Made by a program: the position numbers and the translations under genes. Shown piece after piece: positions 1 through 5,808 of a stretch of 8,603 nucleotides of DNA. How positions within the stretch are numbered: position 1 is the stretch's first letter; every line of letters begins with the position of its first letter. The notes below the pieces were generated by a model. That model had not been told where the DNA came from. It made no database searches and saw only the letters and a list, made by a program, of their open reading frames with translations. Source of the stretch: an uncultured Clostridia bacterium (GTDB lineage: Bacteria; Bacillota; Clostridia; Oscillospirales; UBA644); the NCBI GenBank assembly GCA_904502105.1, contig CAJGDF010000067.1, forward strand, positions 1 through 8,603. The letters run 5' to 3'.

Positions 1-269
1 GGCTTAGTGTATAGTCAAAATTCGTTTGTTGAACACAGCAAATTTGTTCCAGAAAAAGAGCACAACAAAAATGGGAGGCATAGCCTCCTTTTTAATTTTT
101 ATATTAAACAAAGTTTTAAACAGTTGAGATAGCGTGGACAAAAAAGTGCTTTACTCAAAAAACAACCCAAAACATACAAAAATGAATAAATAAAGACCAT
201 ATTTTTCAAAAAAGAACTATAAAAATTAAAGAAAAGCAGAGTAAAACACAAGAAAATGAAACTTTATAC
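1..269. other. Left intergenic region, AT-rich, no recognisable gene
   Basis: Apart from the terminator-like hairpin at 74-100, this stretch shows no gene. Plus frame 1 is open from the left edge to a TAG near 133-135. That reading runs through the hairpin and its T-run and gives a peptide with no recognisable family, so I do not call it coding. From about 140 to 260 the DNA is rich in A-tracts lying just upstream of the promoter at 270-298. Such tracts could act as an UP-like element for RNA polymerase alpha subunits or bend the DNA; that role is inferred from composition only. Confidence 0.6.
74..100 (+). terminator. Probable intrinsic terminator of a gene left of the window
   Basis: A perfect 6-bp stem (GGAGGC at 74-79 with GCCTCC at 83-88) closes an ATA loop and is followed by five T, AA and five more T. 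A short A-run precedes it, so weak minus-strand termination is also possible. The stem is short but GC-rich. It probably ends a transcript that enters from the left, since no gene in the window precedes it. Confidence 0.65.
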
Positions 270-298
270 TTGAAAAAATTCAAAAACTGTTGTATAAT
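270..298 (+). promoter_or_regulatory. SigA-type promoter of the TRAP-TAXI operon
   Basis: The -35 box TTGAAA (270-275) and a perfect -10 box TATAAT (293-298) are 17 nt apart, which matches the housekeeping sigma consensus. Transcription would begin near 304-306, leaving a leader of about 34 nt before the ATG at 339. That is too short for a riboswitch. The TTG at 270, which could be read as an upstream start of the receptor gene, is the -35 box itself. Confidence 0.88.
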
Positions 299-325
299 AA
301 CTTATGTTATACAATATTTAAAATC

Positions 326-331
326 AGGAGG
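326..331 (+). promoter_or_regulatory. Ribosome binding site fixing the receptor start at 339
   Basis: A perfect AGGAGG sits 7 nt before the ATG at 339. The in-frame TTG at 270 has no such site and lies inside the promoter, so the 23 upstream residues are not part of the protein. Confidence 0.92.
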
Positions 332-338
332 CAAATTT

Positions 339-1298
339 ATGAAAAAGTTTCTTTCAGTTCTCTTAATCGCAGTATTGGCATTTTCACTTGTTGCTTGCGG
401 CGGTGCTGCAGGTACAAAGATGACAATGGGTACAGGCGGTACGTCAGGCACATATTATGGTTACGGCGGCGTTTTAGGTCAGTATATTTCAAATAACGCA
501 GGGGTAGCTGTTACAGTAGTTTCAACAGATGGTTCAAAGGCTAATATCCAGGGTATCCACGCTGGTAACTATCAGTTAGGTACAGTTCAGTCAGACGTTA
601 TGTCTTATGCCTGGGACGGCACACGTGCTTTTGAAGAAGACGGAAAGGTTGACACATTCCGCACAGTTGCAGGTCTTTATGCTGAAGCAGTTCAGTTAGT
701 AACAATGGACCCTTCTATCAAATCTGTTGCAGATTTAAAGGGTAAGTCAGTTTCAATCGGTGCTCCCGGTTCAGGCGTTTACTTTAATGCTATTGACGTG
801 CTTGCAGCTGCAGGATTAACAGAAAACGACATCAAAGCACAGTATCAGTCATTTGCAGACAGTGCTGATGCTTTAAAGGACGGAAAAATTGATGCAGCAT
901 TCATCGTAGCCGGACCTCCCACACCTGCAATTACTGAGCTTTGCACAACAAACGATGCATACTTAGTACCTATTGACGGTGAAATTGCAGAAAAGCTCAT
1001 GGCAGAATGTCCTTTCTACACATTATTCACAATTCCTGCAGGCACATACGAAGGCCAGACAGAAGATGTTACAACAGTAACAGTTAAGGCTACATTAATC
1101 GTAAGTGCAGCAGCTACTGAAGATGATGTATACAAACTCACAGCAGCTATTTTTGACAACATCGAAGCAATTACAGCTGAAAATGCAAAGGGTGCAGAAT
1201 TAAGCTTAGAAAATGCAACAGAAGGTCTTACAGTTCCTTTCCACGCAGGTGCAGCTAAGTACTTCAAGGAAAAAGGAATCGAAGTAGCAGTACAGTAA
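339..1298 (+). CDS. TRAP transporter solute-binding lipoprotein, TAXI family
   Basis: This 319-residue protein is the extracytoplasmic receptor of a tripartite ATP-independent periplasmic (TRAP) transporter of the TAXI class (NMT1-like fold). It would capture a small organic solute outside the membrane and hand it to the permease encoded next. Residues 1-20 are a lipoprotein signal: two lysines, a hydrophobic stretch and the lipobox L17-V18-A19-C20, so the mature chain begins at a lipidated Cys20, as expected in a Gram-positive cell. TAXI landmarks are visible: the glycine-rich GTGGTSGTYY (31-40), STDGSKANI (62-70), VQSDV (83-87), LKGKSVSIGAPGSG (133-146) and AFIVAGPPTPAI (187-198). Length is normal for the family. 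Leucine is mostly TTA here, unlike the CTT-rich permease. The ligand cannot be read from sequence; characterised TAXI relatives take up compounds such as glutamate or dicarboxylates. Confidence 0.96.
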   Translation: MKKFLSVLLIAVLAFSLVACGGAAGTKMTMGTGGTSGTYYGYGGVLGQYISNNAGVAVTVVSTDGSKANIQGIHAGNYQLGTVQSDVMSYAWDGTRAFEEDGKVDTFRTVAGLYAEAVQLVTMDPSIKSVADLKGKSVSIGAPGSGVYFNAIDVLAAAGLTENDIKAQYQSFADSADALKDGKIDAAFIVAGPPTPAITELCTTNDAYLVPIDGEIAEKLMAECPFYTLFTIPAGTYEGQTEDVTTVTVKATLIVSAAATEDDVYKLTAAIFDNIEAITAENAKGAELSLENATEGLTVPFHAGAAKYFKEKGIEVAVQ

Positions 1299-1313
1299 TT
1301 TGATGTTTCTTTC

Positions 1314-1340
1314 AGGCTGCGACGTAATTCGTCGCAGCTT
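1314..1340 (+). promoter_or_regulatory. Intercistronic hairpin between receptor and permease genes
   Basis: A perfect 9-bp inverted repeat (GCTGCGACG at 1316-1324 with CGTCGCAGC at 1330-1338) closes a TAATT loop, and a G-T and an A-T pair extend it to 11 bp. No T-run follows, so it is not a standard terminator. It lies 15 nt after the receptor stop and 26 nt before the permease ATG. Such hairpins commonly protect the 3' end of a binding-protein message or cause partial attenuation, so more receptor than permease is made. That role is inferred. Confidence 0.75.
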
Positions 1341-1366
1341 GATTTATGTAAAAAGGGAGGTAAAAA

Positions 1367-3319
1367 ATGTTATTTGGCAAGAAGAAAGCACAGACAATTC
1401 CTGCTGAGCCAATGGATTTAGATGCGGTAATGAAAAAATTTGACCGCGAATCCAATACCCGAATCTGGGAAGGCACGCCTAAAATAATCGTAACATGCAT
1501 ACTTGCTCTTTTTTCTATATTCTGCATATATGTTACCCTCTTCGCAACATGGCTTGACGAACTTCGTCTTACTACATTTATGGCATATATCGTATTTATC
1601 GGATATATGGTTTTCCCTGCAAAAAAGGGTGTACAAAAACCCAACAGCATGCCTTGGTACGACATCATTCTTATGTTGTTCGGCACAGGATCTTTTTTAT
1701 ACTATGCAATCAATGCGGGCGAAATAGTCGCACGTTATAATATAAAATCATATGAGGTTATAATCGGTCTTATAGGCATTATATGTCTTGCTGAACTTTG
1801 CAGACGCAGCGTTGGTCTGCCTATCCTCATAGTAGCAGGTGCTCTTCTTGTTTATGCTCTTATCTGGGGTTCGACAAATCCTAACTTCTTTGCGAGAATT
1901 ATCGAGATAGTTCGTAATCTATTCTATTCCAAAGAAGGTATTCTTTCAACACCGGTCAATGTTTGTTCTAAATACATAGTAATGTTTATTATCTTCGGTG
2001 CATTCCTTGAACGTACCGGTATTGCAGATTTCTTTATAAACATTTCAAATGCACTTGTAGGCCGTTTTTCAGGCGGTCCTGCAAAGGTTGCAGTCGTTGC
2101 CTCTGCACTTGAAGGTATGGTTTCCGGTTCTTCTGTTGCAAATACAGTAGGTTCAGGTGCTGTTACCATTCCTCTTATGAAGAGAACAGGCTATAAACCC
2201 GAGTTTGCGGCTGCGGCAGAAGCATCTGCTTCCACAGGCGGTCAGATCATGCCTCCTATTATGGGTGCGGCTGCATTCCTTATGGCTGAAACTATAGGTG
2301 TTCAATATTCAAATATTGTTGTACGTGCTATTTTACCTGCTGTTCTTTATTTTGCAGGTGTATTTATAACCGTACATCTTGAAGCAAAAAAAGAAGGTCT
2401 TCGCGGTCTTACAAAAGAAGAACTCCCGAAAATCAAACCTCTTCTCAAACAGGTTTATTTGCTTCTTCCCCTTATTCTTCTTGTTTATCTTGTAGGTACA
2501 AGCAAACGTTCAATCGCTTATGCTGCTGCTATTGCAATCGTTGTTGCTATTGTTGTCGGTATCTTTAATAAAGAAAACCGCATAACCCCGAAACGTATCT
2601 GGGAAGCTCTTGCTGCAGGCGGACAGGGTATGATCACTGTTGCTGTTGCATGCGGTATCGCAGGTATAGTTGCAGGTATCATCAGTTCAACAGGTCTTGC
2701 GTTCAAGCTCTTCAGCGGTATTATTGCCGTTGCGGGTAATCATGTTATTGTTGCTCTTTTCCTTACAATGCTTTGCTGTATCGTTCTCGGTATGGGTGTT
2801 CCCACAACAGCTAACTACTGCATTATGGCTGCAACATGTGCCCCGATTCTTATTCAGATGGGTGTTCCTGATATCGCAGCGCACTTCTTTGTTTTCTATT
2901 TCGGTATAGTTGCAGACCTTACTCCTCCCGTTGCTCTTGCAGCGTATGCAGGTGCTGCTATTGCTCAGGCAAACCCAATGAAGACAGCATTTACCGCTAC
3001 AAAGCTTGCGATCGGTGCATTTATTGTTCCTTATGTATTTGCACTTAATCCCGCTATGCTTTTTGTCGGTACTCAGAGTGCTGTTGATATCGTTCTTATA
3101 GTTATAACGTCTCTTGTTGGTATCTTTGCTGTTTCTGCATCGCTTGAAGGTTATTTCCTTACCAATATGAAATGGTATGAACGTATAATCAGCGTTGTCG
3201 GCGGTCTTCTTCTTATTTATCCCGGTGTTGTTACAGATATAATCGGTCTTGGTCTTGTTGCTCTTGTTGCTGCAATTCAGATCATAATGAGCAGATCCAA
3301 AGCAAAGCTTGCCGCATAA
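1367..3319 (+). CDS. TRAP transporter permease, fused DctQM (4TM/12TM) protein
   Basis: This 650-residue polytopic membrane protein fuses the small DctQ-like subunit (roughly residues 1-180, several membrane helices) to the large DctM-like transport subunit. Fusion is the usual arrangement for TAXI-type TRAP systems, and the length fits. It would import the solute held by the receptor encoded upstream, driven by a sodium or proton gradient. DctM signatures include the conserved GGPAKVAVVASALEGMVSGS block starting at residue 236 and continuing through GSGAVTIPLMKRTGY and STGGQIMPPIMGAAAF, then GMGVPTTANY from residue 475 and DLTPPVALAAYAGAAIA from residue 517. The two half-repeats of the DctM fold (SGSSVANTVGSG and GMGVPTTAN regions) are both intact. 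The start is set by AGGGAGG at 1354-1360, 6 nt before the ATG. The gap to the receptor gene is 68 nt. The last gene of its operon, it is followed by a strong terminator. Substrate is unknown. Confidence 0.97.
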   Translation: MLFGKKKAQTIPAEPMDLDAVMKKFDRESNTRIWEGTPKIIVTCILALFSIFCIYVTLFATWLDELRLTTFMAYIVFIGYMVFPAKKGVQKPNSMPWYDIILMLFGTGSFLYYAINAGEIVARYNIKSYEVIIGLIGIICLAELCRRSVGLPILIVAGALLVYALIWGSTNPNFFARIIEIVRNLFYSKEGILSTPVNVCSKYIVMFIIFGAFLERTGIADFFINISNALVGRFSGGPAKVAVVASALEGMVSGSSVANTVGSGAVTIPLMKRTGYKPEFAAAAEASASTGGQIMPPIMGAAAFLMAETIGVQYSNIVVRAILPAVLYFAGVFITVHLEAKKEGLRGLTKEELPKIKPLLKQVYLLLPLILLVYLVGTSKRSIAYAAAIAIVVAIVVGIFNKENRITPKRIWEALAAGGQGMITVAVACGIAGIVAGIISSTGLAFKLFSGIIAVAGNHVIVALFLTMLCCIVLGMGVPTTANYCIMAATCAPILIQMGVPDIAAHFFVFYFGIVADLTPPVALAAYAGAAIAQANPMKTAFTATKLAIGAFIVPYVFALNPAMLFVGTQSAVDIVLIVITSLVGIFAVSASLEGYFLTNMKWYERIISVVGGLLLIYPGVVTDIIGLGLVALVAAIQIIMSRSKAKLAA

Positions 3320-3353
3320 GCGAGTTTTGCTGTAACGTAAAATATCATATTGT

Positions 3354-3396
3354 AAAACCTTGTCGAGTTATATATTGAATCTCGGCAAGGTTTTTT
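3354..3396 (+). terminator. Intrinsic terminator of the TRAP-TAXI operon
   Basis: A 14-bp stem pairs 3354-3367 with 3381-3394, including one G-T pair, around a 13-nt loop. Six T residues (3391-3396) form the end of the 3' arm and the tail. It lies 34 nt after the permease stop and clearly ends the first operon. Confidence 0.93.
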
Positions 3397-3432
3397 ATAA
3401 TATATTAATTTAAAGAATGATGCCTTTTTATA

Positions 3433-3461
3433 TTGAAAACTTTAATATTATGTGGTATAAT
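3433..3461 (+). promoter_or_regulatory. Extended -10 SigA promoter of the tipAS-like operon
   Basis: TTGAAA (3433-3438) and a perfect TATAAT (3456-3461) are separated by 17 nt. TGG just before the -10 gives an extended TGnTATAAT element. Transcription would start near 3467-3469, about 29 nt before the ATG at 3497. No operator-like inverted repeat is visible around it, so expression may be constitutive. Confidence 0.88.
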
Positions 3462-3486
3462 ATATTTACAGATTATTTAGAATTCT

Positions 3487-3490
3487 GAGG
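3487..3490 (+). promoter_or_regulatory. Short ribosome binding site fixing the TipAS-like start at 3497
   Basis: GAGG lies 6 nt before the ATG at 3497. The in-frame TTG at 3491 directly abuts GAGG and leaves no room for the ribosome, so ATG 3497 is the better start. Confidence 0.75.
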
Positions 3491-3496
3491 TTGATT

Positions 3497-3880
3497 ATGA
3501 TAAATTACGAAAATGAAGTGTTCGAGCGTTGGGGCGATACCAATGCATATAAGGAACATACTGCAAAAACAAAAAATTATACCGATGAAAAATGGACAGA
3601 TGTTAATAACGGTTTGATGAACATATTTGCCGATTTTGCCGAATGTAAAAACAAAGGTAATGCCCCCGATTCTTCGGATACTTTGGCAATGGTATCAACA
3701 CTTCAGAAATATATAACTTTAAACTTTTATACTTGTACCGACGATATTCTTTTAGGACTCGGTAAAATGTATGTTGCAGATGAACGATTCAAGAATAATA
3801 TAGATAAATACGGAGAAGGTAATGCAGAGTATGTATCAAAGGCCATTACTTGTTATTTAGGGGTGAAACAAAATGTCTGA
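3497..3880 (+). CDS. Stand-alone TipAS antibiotic-recognition domain protein
   Basis: This 127-residue protein consists almost entirely of a TipAS domain, the all-helical drug-binding half of MerR-family regulators such as TipA of Streptomyces and Mta of Bacillus. Visible family features are the N-terminal E-x-x-x-ERWG-(D)-x-x-AY run (residues 7-18), FYTC (77-80), MYVADERFKNNIDKYGEG (91-108) and a closing helix. The N-terminal MerR helix-turn-helix and coiled coil of the full regulators are absent. No MerR-like half is encoded upstream, where the promoter and previous terminator lie, so this looks like a native short form rather than a fragment. In Streptomyces a short TipAS made from an internal start binds and sequesters thiopeptides; a similar drug-sponge role here is inference. 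Cysteines are at 50, 80 and 119; I cannot say whether one matches the thiopeptide-linking cysteine of TipA. It overlaps the next gene by 8 nt, implying translational coupling. Confidence 0.88.
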   Translation: MINYENEVFERWGDTNAYKEHTAKTKNYTDEKWTDVNNGLMNIFADFAECKNKGNAPDSSDTLAMVSTLQKYITLNFYTCTDDILLGLGKMYVADERFKNNIDKYGEGNAEYVSKAITCYLGVKQNV

Positions 3881-4409
3881 TTATACAATTATTGAAACGG
3901 ATAGATTAATATTACGGGAATACACAATGGATGACTTCGATGCCTTGTATGAAATACTGTCGGATCCTGAAACTATGGCCCATTATCCGTCTCCTTACGA
4001 TGCTGATGGGACCGTTCGATGGCTTAAATGGAGTCTTGATAATTATCAGAAATACGGATTCGGGCTTTGGGCGATCGAACTGAAAAGCTCAGGTAAGTTT
4101 ATTGGCGATTGCGGAATTACAATGCAGGATATTGACGGTCAAAACCTTCCCGAAATCGGATATCATATCAATAAAAATTATTGGAGACAGGGATATGCAA
4201 AAGAAGCCGCAAAAGCGGTACGTGATTGGACATTTAAAAACACATCCTTTGATGAGGTTTATTCTTATATGACTTATACAAATATTGCATCGTATTCAAC
4301 CGCAGCATCTGTCGGGATGAAACGTATCAAAGAATATAATGATCAGCATGATACATTGCATTATGTTTATAGGTTAACAAAGCCAGATTGGGCTATGTTG
4401 CATGAATAA
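3873..4409 (+). CDS. GNAT-family N-acetyltransferase, RimJ/RimL type
   Basis: This 178-residue enzyme should move an acetyl group from acetyl-CoA to an amine on a protein or small molecule in the cytoplasm. It has the layout of the RimJ/RimL (Acetyltransf_3) branch: the opening strand ETDRLILRE (8-16), the FIGDCGI strand (76-82), and the acetyl-CoA pyrophosphate loop within EIGYHINKNYWRQGYAKEA (94-112), where R105-Q106-G107-Y108-A109 is the Q/R-x-x-G-x-G/A motif. TNIASYSTAASVGM (136-149) is the typical late N-x-x-S segment. The length is normal. The start at ATG 3873 has AGGGG at 3859-3863 and lies inside the end of the TipAS-like gene, so the two are co-translated. Substrate cannot be told: relatives acetylate ribosomal proteins, amino acids or drugs. 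Linkage to a drug-binding domain makes a resistance role possible, though unproven. Confidence 0.93.
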   Translation: MSDYTIIETDRLILREYTMDDFDALYEILSDPETMAHYPSPYDADGTVRWLKWSLDNYQKYGFGLWAIELKSSGKFIGDCGITMQDIDGQNLPEIGYHINKNYWRQGYAKEAAKAVRDWTFKNTSFDEVYSYMTYTNIASYSTAASVGMKRIKEYNDQHDTLHYVYRLTKPDWAMLHE

Positions 4410-4426
4410 TTGATATAATACTAAAA

Positions 4427-4455
4427 TTTACATATTGAAAGCGTTGTGGTATAAT
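4427..4455 (+). promoter_or_regulatory. Promoter-like sequence whose -10 box overlaps the EFR1 start codon
   Basis: TTTACA (4427-4432), 17 nt, then TATAAT (4450-4455) with TGG just before it makes a good extended -10 promoter by sequence. A transcript from it would start near 4461-4463, after the ATG at 4454, so it could not supply that start codon. It may be a chance match, a relic, or a promoter for a shortened product or for the last gene only. A second TATAAT at 4414-4419 is better placed for the ATG but lacks a -35 box. Confidence 0.4.
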
Positions 4456-5209
4456 GGCAGTTTATAATATTTATTACAGTCCTACAGGCGGGACAAAAAA
4501 AGTTGCTGATATCTTGGCAAATGCAATGTCTGATAATGTTCAAAATATCGATCTTTTCAAAAAAGATCGGTTCGGTAACTGTTTAAATAAGGATGATATT
4601 TGCATTCTTTCAGTACCGGCATTCGGCGGAAGGGTACCTGTTGATAATATAGAAAAAATTAAAACTTTTAACGCCAACGGAGCTGTGGCAATTCTTGTTG
4701 CTGTTTTCGGTAACCGTGCAATCGATGATACTTTGATCGAGCTTTACGATACTGCTTCTTCTGTCGGATTTAACGTTGTTGCATGTATAGAAGCTGTTGC
4801 AGAACATTCGCTGGTACGTAAATTCGGATCGGGAAGACCGAATGCAGATGATGAATCCGAGCTTGAAGTATTTGTAAAGAAAATCTGTGATAAAATCAAT
4901 GACGGTAATTATTCTGTTCCCGAAATTCCCGGGAACCGTCCGTATAAAGAGTTTAAACCGTCTGCAATGAGCCTTGTGGTTGACGATTCATGCAGTAACT
5001 GTAAAAAATGCGCTCGCGAGTGTCCTGTTGATGCGATACCTAAGGAGAATGTTAAAACCGTTGATTCGGATAAGTGTTTTTCTTGTATGCATTGTGTTCG
5101 TGTTTGTCTCAAGAGTGCAAGACGTTATTCTCCGACTGTTATAAATGCTTTGGAAGAACGTCTGAAAGAGCGTTGCGCCGGAGTTAAACCCAATAAACTT
5201 TATATTTAG
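4454..5209 (+). CDS. EFR1-family flavodoxin/ferredoxin electron-transfer protein
   Basis: This 251-residue cytoplasmic redox protein joins a flavodoxin-like FMN domain (about 1-160) to a bacterial 2x[4Fe-4S] ferredoxin domain (about 175-225), the EFR1 layout common in anaerobic Clostridia. The phosphate loop is SPTGGTK (9-15); further flavodoxin loops are SVPAFGGRVP (53-62) and VAVFGNRAIDD (81-92 region). The two cluster motifs are C180-x2-C183-x2-C186-x3-C190-P and C208-x2-C211-x2-C214-x3-C218; the second ends in Leu where Pro is usual. All eight cluster cysteines are present. It would pass electrons between low-potential carriers and a partner that I cannot identify. The start at ATG 4454 is the only reasonable one: an in-frame TGA lies at 4436-4438, and the next methionine would remove the FMN loop. 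No good ribosome site precedes it, and a promoter-like -10 box overlaps it. The gap from the GNAT gene is 44 nt. Confidence 0.92.
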   Translation: MAVYNIYYSPTGGTKKVADILANAMSDNVQNIDLFKKDRFGNCLNKDDICILSVPAFGGRVPVDNIEKIKTFNANGAVAILVAVFGNRAIDDTLIELYDTASSVGFNVVACIEAVAEHSLVRKFGSGRPNADDESELEVFVKKICDKINDGNYSVPEIPGNRPYKEFKPSAMSLVVDDSCSNCKKCARECPVDAIPKENVKTVDSDKCFSCMHCVRVCLKSARRYSPTVINALEERLKERCAGVKPNKLYI

Positions 5210-5218
5210 GAGTATGTT

Positions 5219-5575
5219 ATGTTGAAATATATATGTTATCCCAAATGTACCACTTGTCAAAAAGCAAAAAAGTGGCTGGAAGATAATCAAATTGAATATG
5301 AACTCAGAGATATCAAAATTGATAATCCCAATATTGACGAATTGACTGAATGGTACAGAAAAAGCGGACTGCCGCTCAAAAAATTCTTTAACACAAGCGG
5401 TCTTTTGTATAAATCGCTAGACCTGAAAAATAAACTTCCTCAAATGAATGACGACGAAATGCTCAAACTACTTGCATCTGACGGTATGCTCGTAAAACGC
5501 CCCATACTCATCGGAGAAGAATTCGTTCTTGTCGGTTTTAAAGAAAACGATTGGAAGGAAAAACTGGCTAAATAG
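5219..5575 (+). CDS. ArsC/Spx-family thioredoxin-fold protein
   Basis: This 118-residue protein belongs to the ArsC/Spx/YffB family (PF03960). It opens with a thioredoxin-like strand and the CTTC redox motif (C10, C13), with an extra Cys6. It continues through LPLKKFFNTSGLLYK (51-65) and KRPILI (93-98), where R94-P95 is the conserved cis-proline segment. Length matches the family. Members are either arsenate reductases or Spx-type regulators that bind the RNA polymerase alpha subunit under thiol stress. The FNTSG motif resembles the Spx/YffB branch more than classical ArsC, and no arsR, arsB or acr3 gene is nearby, so an arsenic role is not supported. AGGAG (5208-5212) overlaps the EFR1 stop and lies 6 nt before the ATG, with a 9-nt gap, so the two are tightly co-expressed and both are redox proteins. 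It is the last gene of the operon. Confidence 0.93.
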   Translation: MLKYICYPKCTTCQKAKKWLEDNQIEYELRDIKIDNPNIDELTEWYRKSGLPLKKFFNTSGLLYKSLDLKNKLPQMNDDEMLKLLASDGMLVKRPILIGEEFVLVGFKENDWKEKLAK

Positions 5576-5648
5576 CCTCCCTCATGGCATTCAAGAGGTC
5601 AGCGGTTTAATTTGTTTCATAAACAGAATATAATGCTGATAAAATAAT

Positions 5649-5697
5649 AAGGCTTTCCTAAATCCTTTGTTGAAACGGATGTTGTAAGGAAAGCCTT
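5649..5697. terminator. Probable bidirectional terminator between convergent genes
   Basis: A perfect 11-bp stem pairs 5649-5659 with 5687-5697. The 27-nt loop contains a small ATCC/GGAT inner stem (5662-5665 with 5677-5680). On the plus strand the 3' side runs into TTTATTTTG. On the minus strand the opposite flank reads as a T-rich TTATTATTTT. It would therefore end both the plus-strand operon, 73 nt after its last stop, and the minus-strand mannosidase message, 111 nt after its stop. Confidence 0.88.
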
Positions 5698-5720
5698 TAT
5701 TTTGTTTAATTGATAATGAC

Positions 5721-5752
5721 GATCATCGCAAAATCAGATTGATTTTATGATC
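5721..5752. repeat. Bulged inverted repeat downstream of the mannosidase gene
   Basis: GATCAT (5721-5726) pairs with ATGATC (5747-5752), and AAAATCA (5730-5736) with TGATTTT (5740-5746), leaving a 3-nt CGC bulge and a 3-nt loop. It lies between the mannosidase stop and the main terminator and lacks its own T-run. It may stabilise the 3' end of the minus-strand message, or it may be chance in AT-rich DNA. Confidence 0.45.
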
Positions 5753-5808
5753 ATGAAGATTGTCGGTTTTTATGTAAAACTTACAGTGAAAAGCAGATAG
5801 ATATTGAA

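Noticed and set aside
31..49. Short inverted repeat GAACA/TGTTC near the left edge
   Set aside because: Five base pairs in AT-rich DNA is expected by chance, with no nearby promoter or T-run to give it a role.
1..135. Open plus-strand frame from the left edge to a TAG near 133-135, as a gene tail
   Set aside because: It runs through a hairpin with a T-run and yields a low-complexity peptide without family resemblance, so it is probably not coding.
304..321. Tiny upstream reading frame (ATG to TAA, five codons) in the receptor leader
   Set aside because: It has no ribosome site and starts at about the predicted first transcribed base.
1016..1267. Minus-strand reading frames across the receptor and permease genes, and plus-strand ones across the mannosidase
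   Set aside because: They lack ribosome sites and family features and lie opposite strongly supported genes; they are shadows of those genes.
5219..5575. Arsenate reductase as a firm function
   Set aside because: No arsenic resistance genes adjoin, and the FNTSG segment suits the Spx/YffB branch equally or better, so only the family is called.
3433..5697. A new defence or toxin-antitoxin system in the four-gene operon
   Set aside because: All four proteins belong to known families, and there is no toxin, nuclease, helicase or phage context. The GNAT is larger than typical toxin GNATs and is not paired with an RHH or HTH antitoxin.
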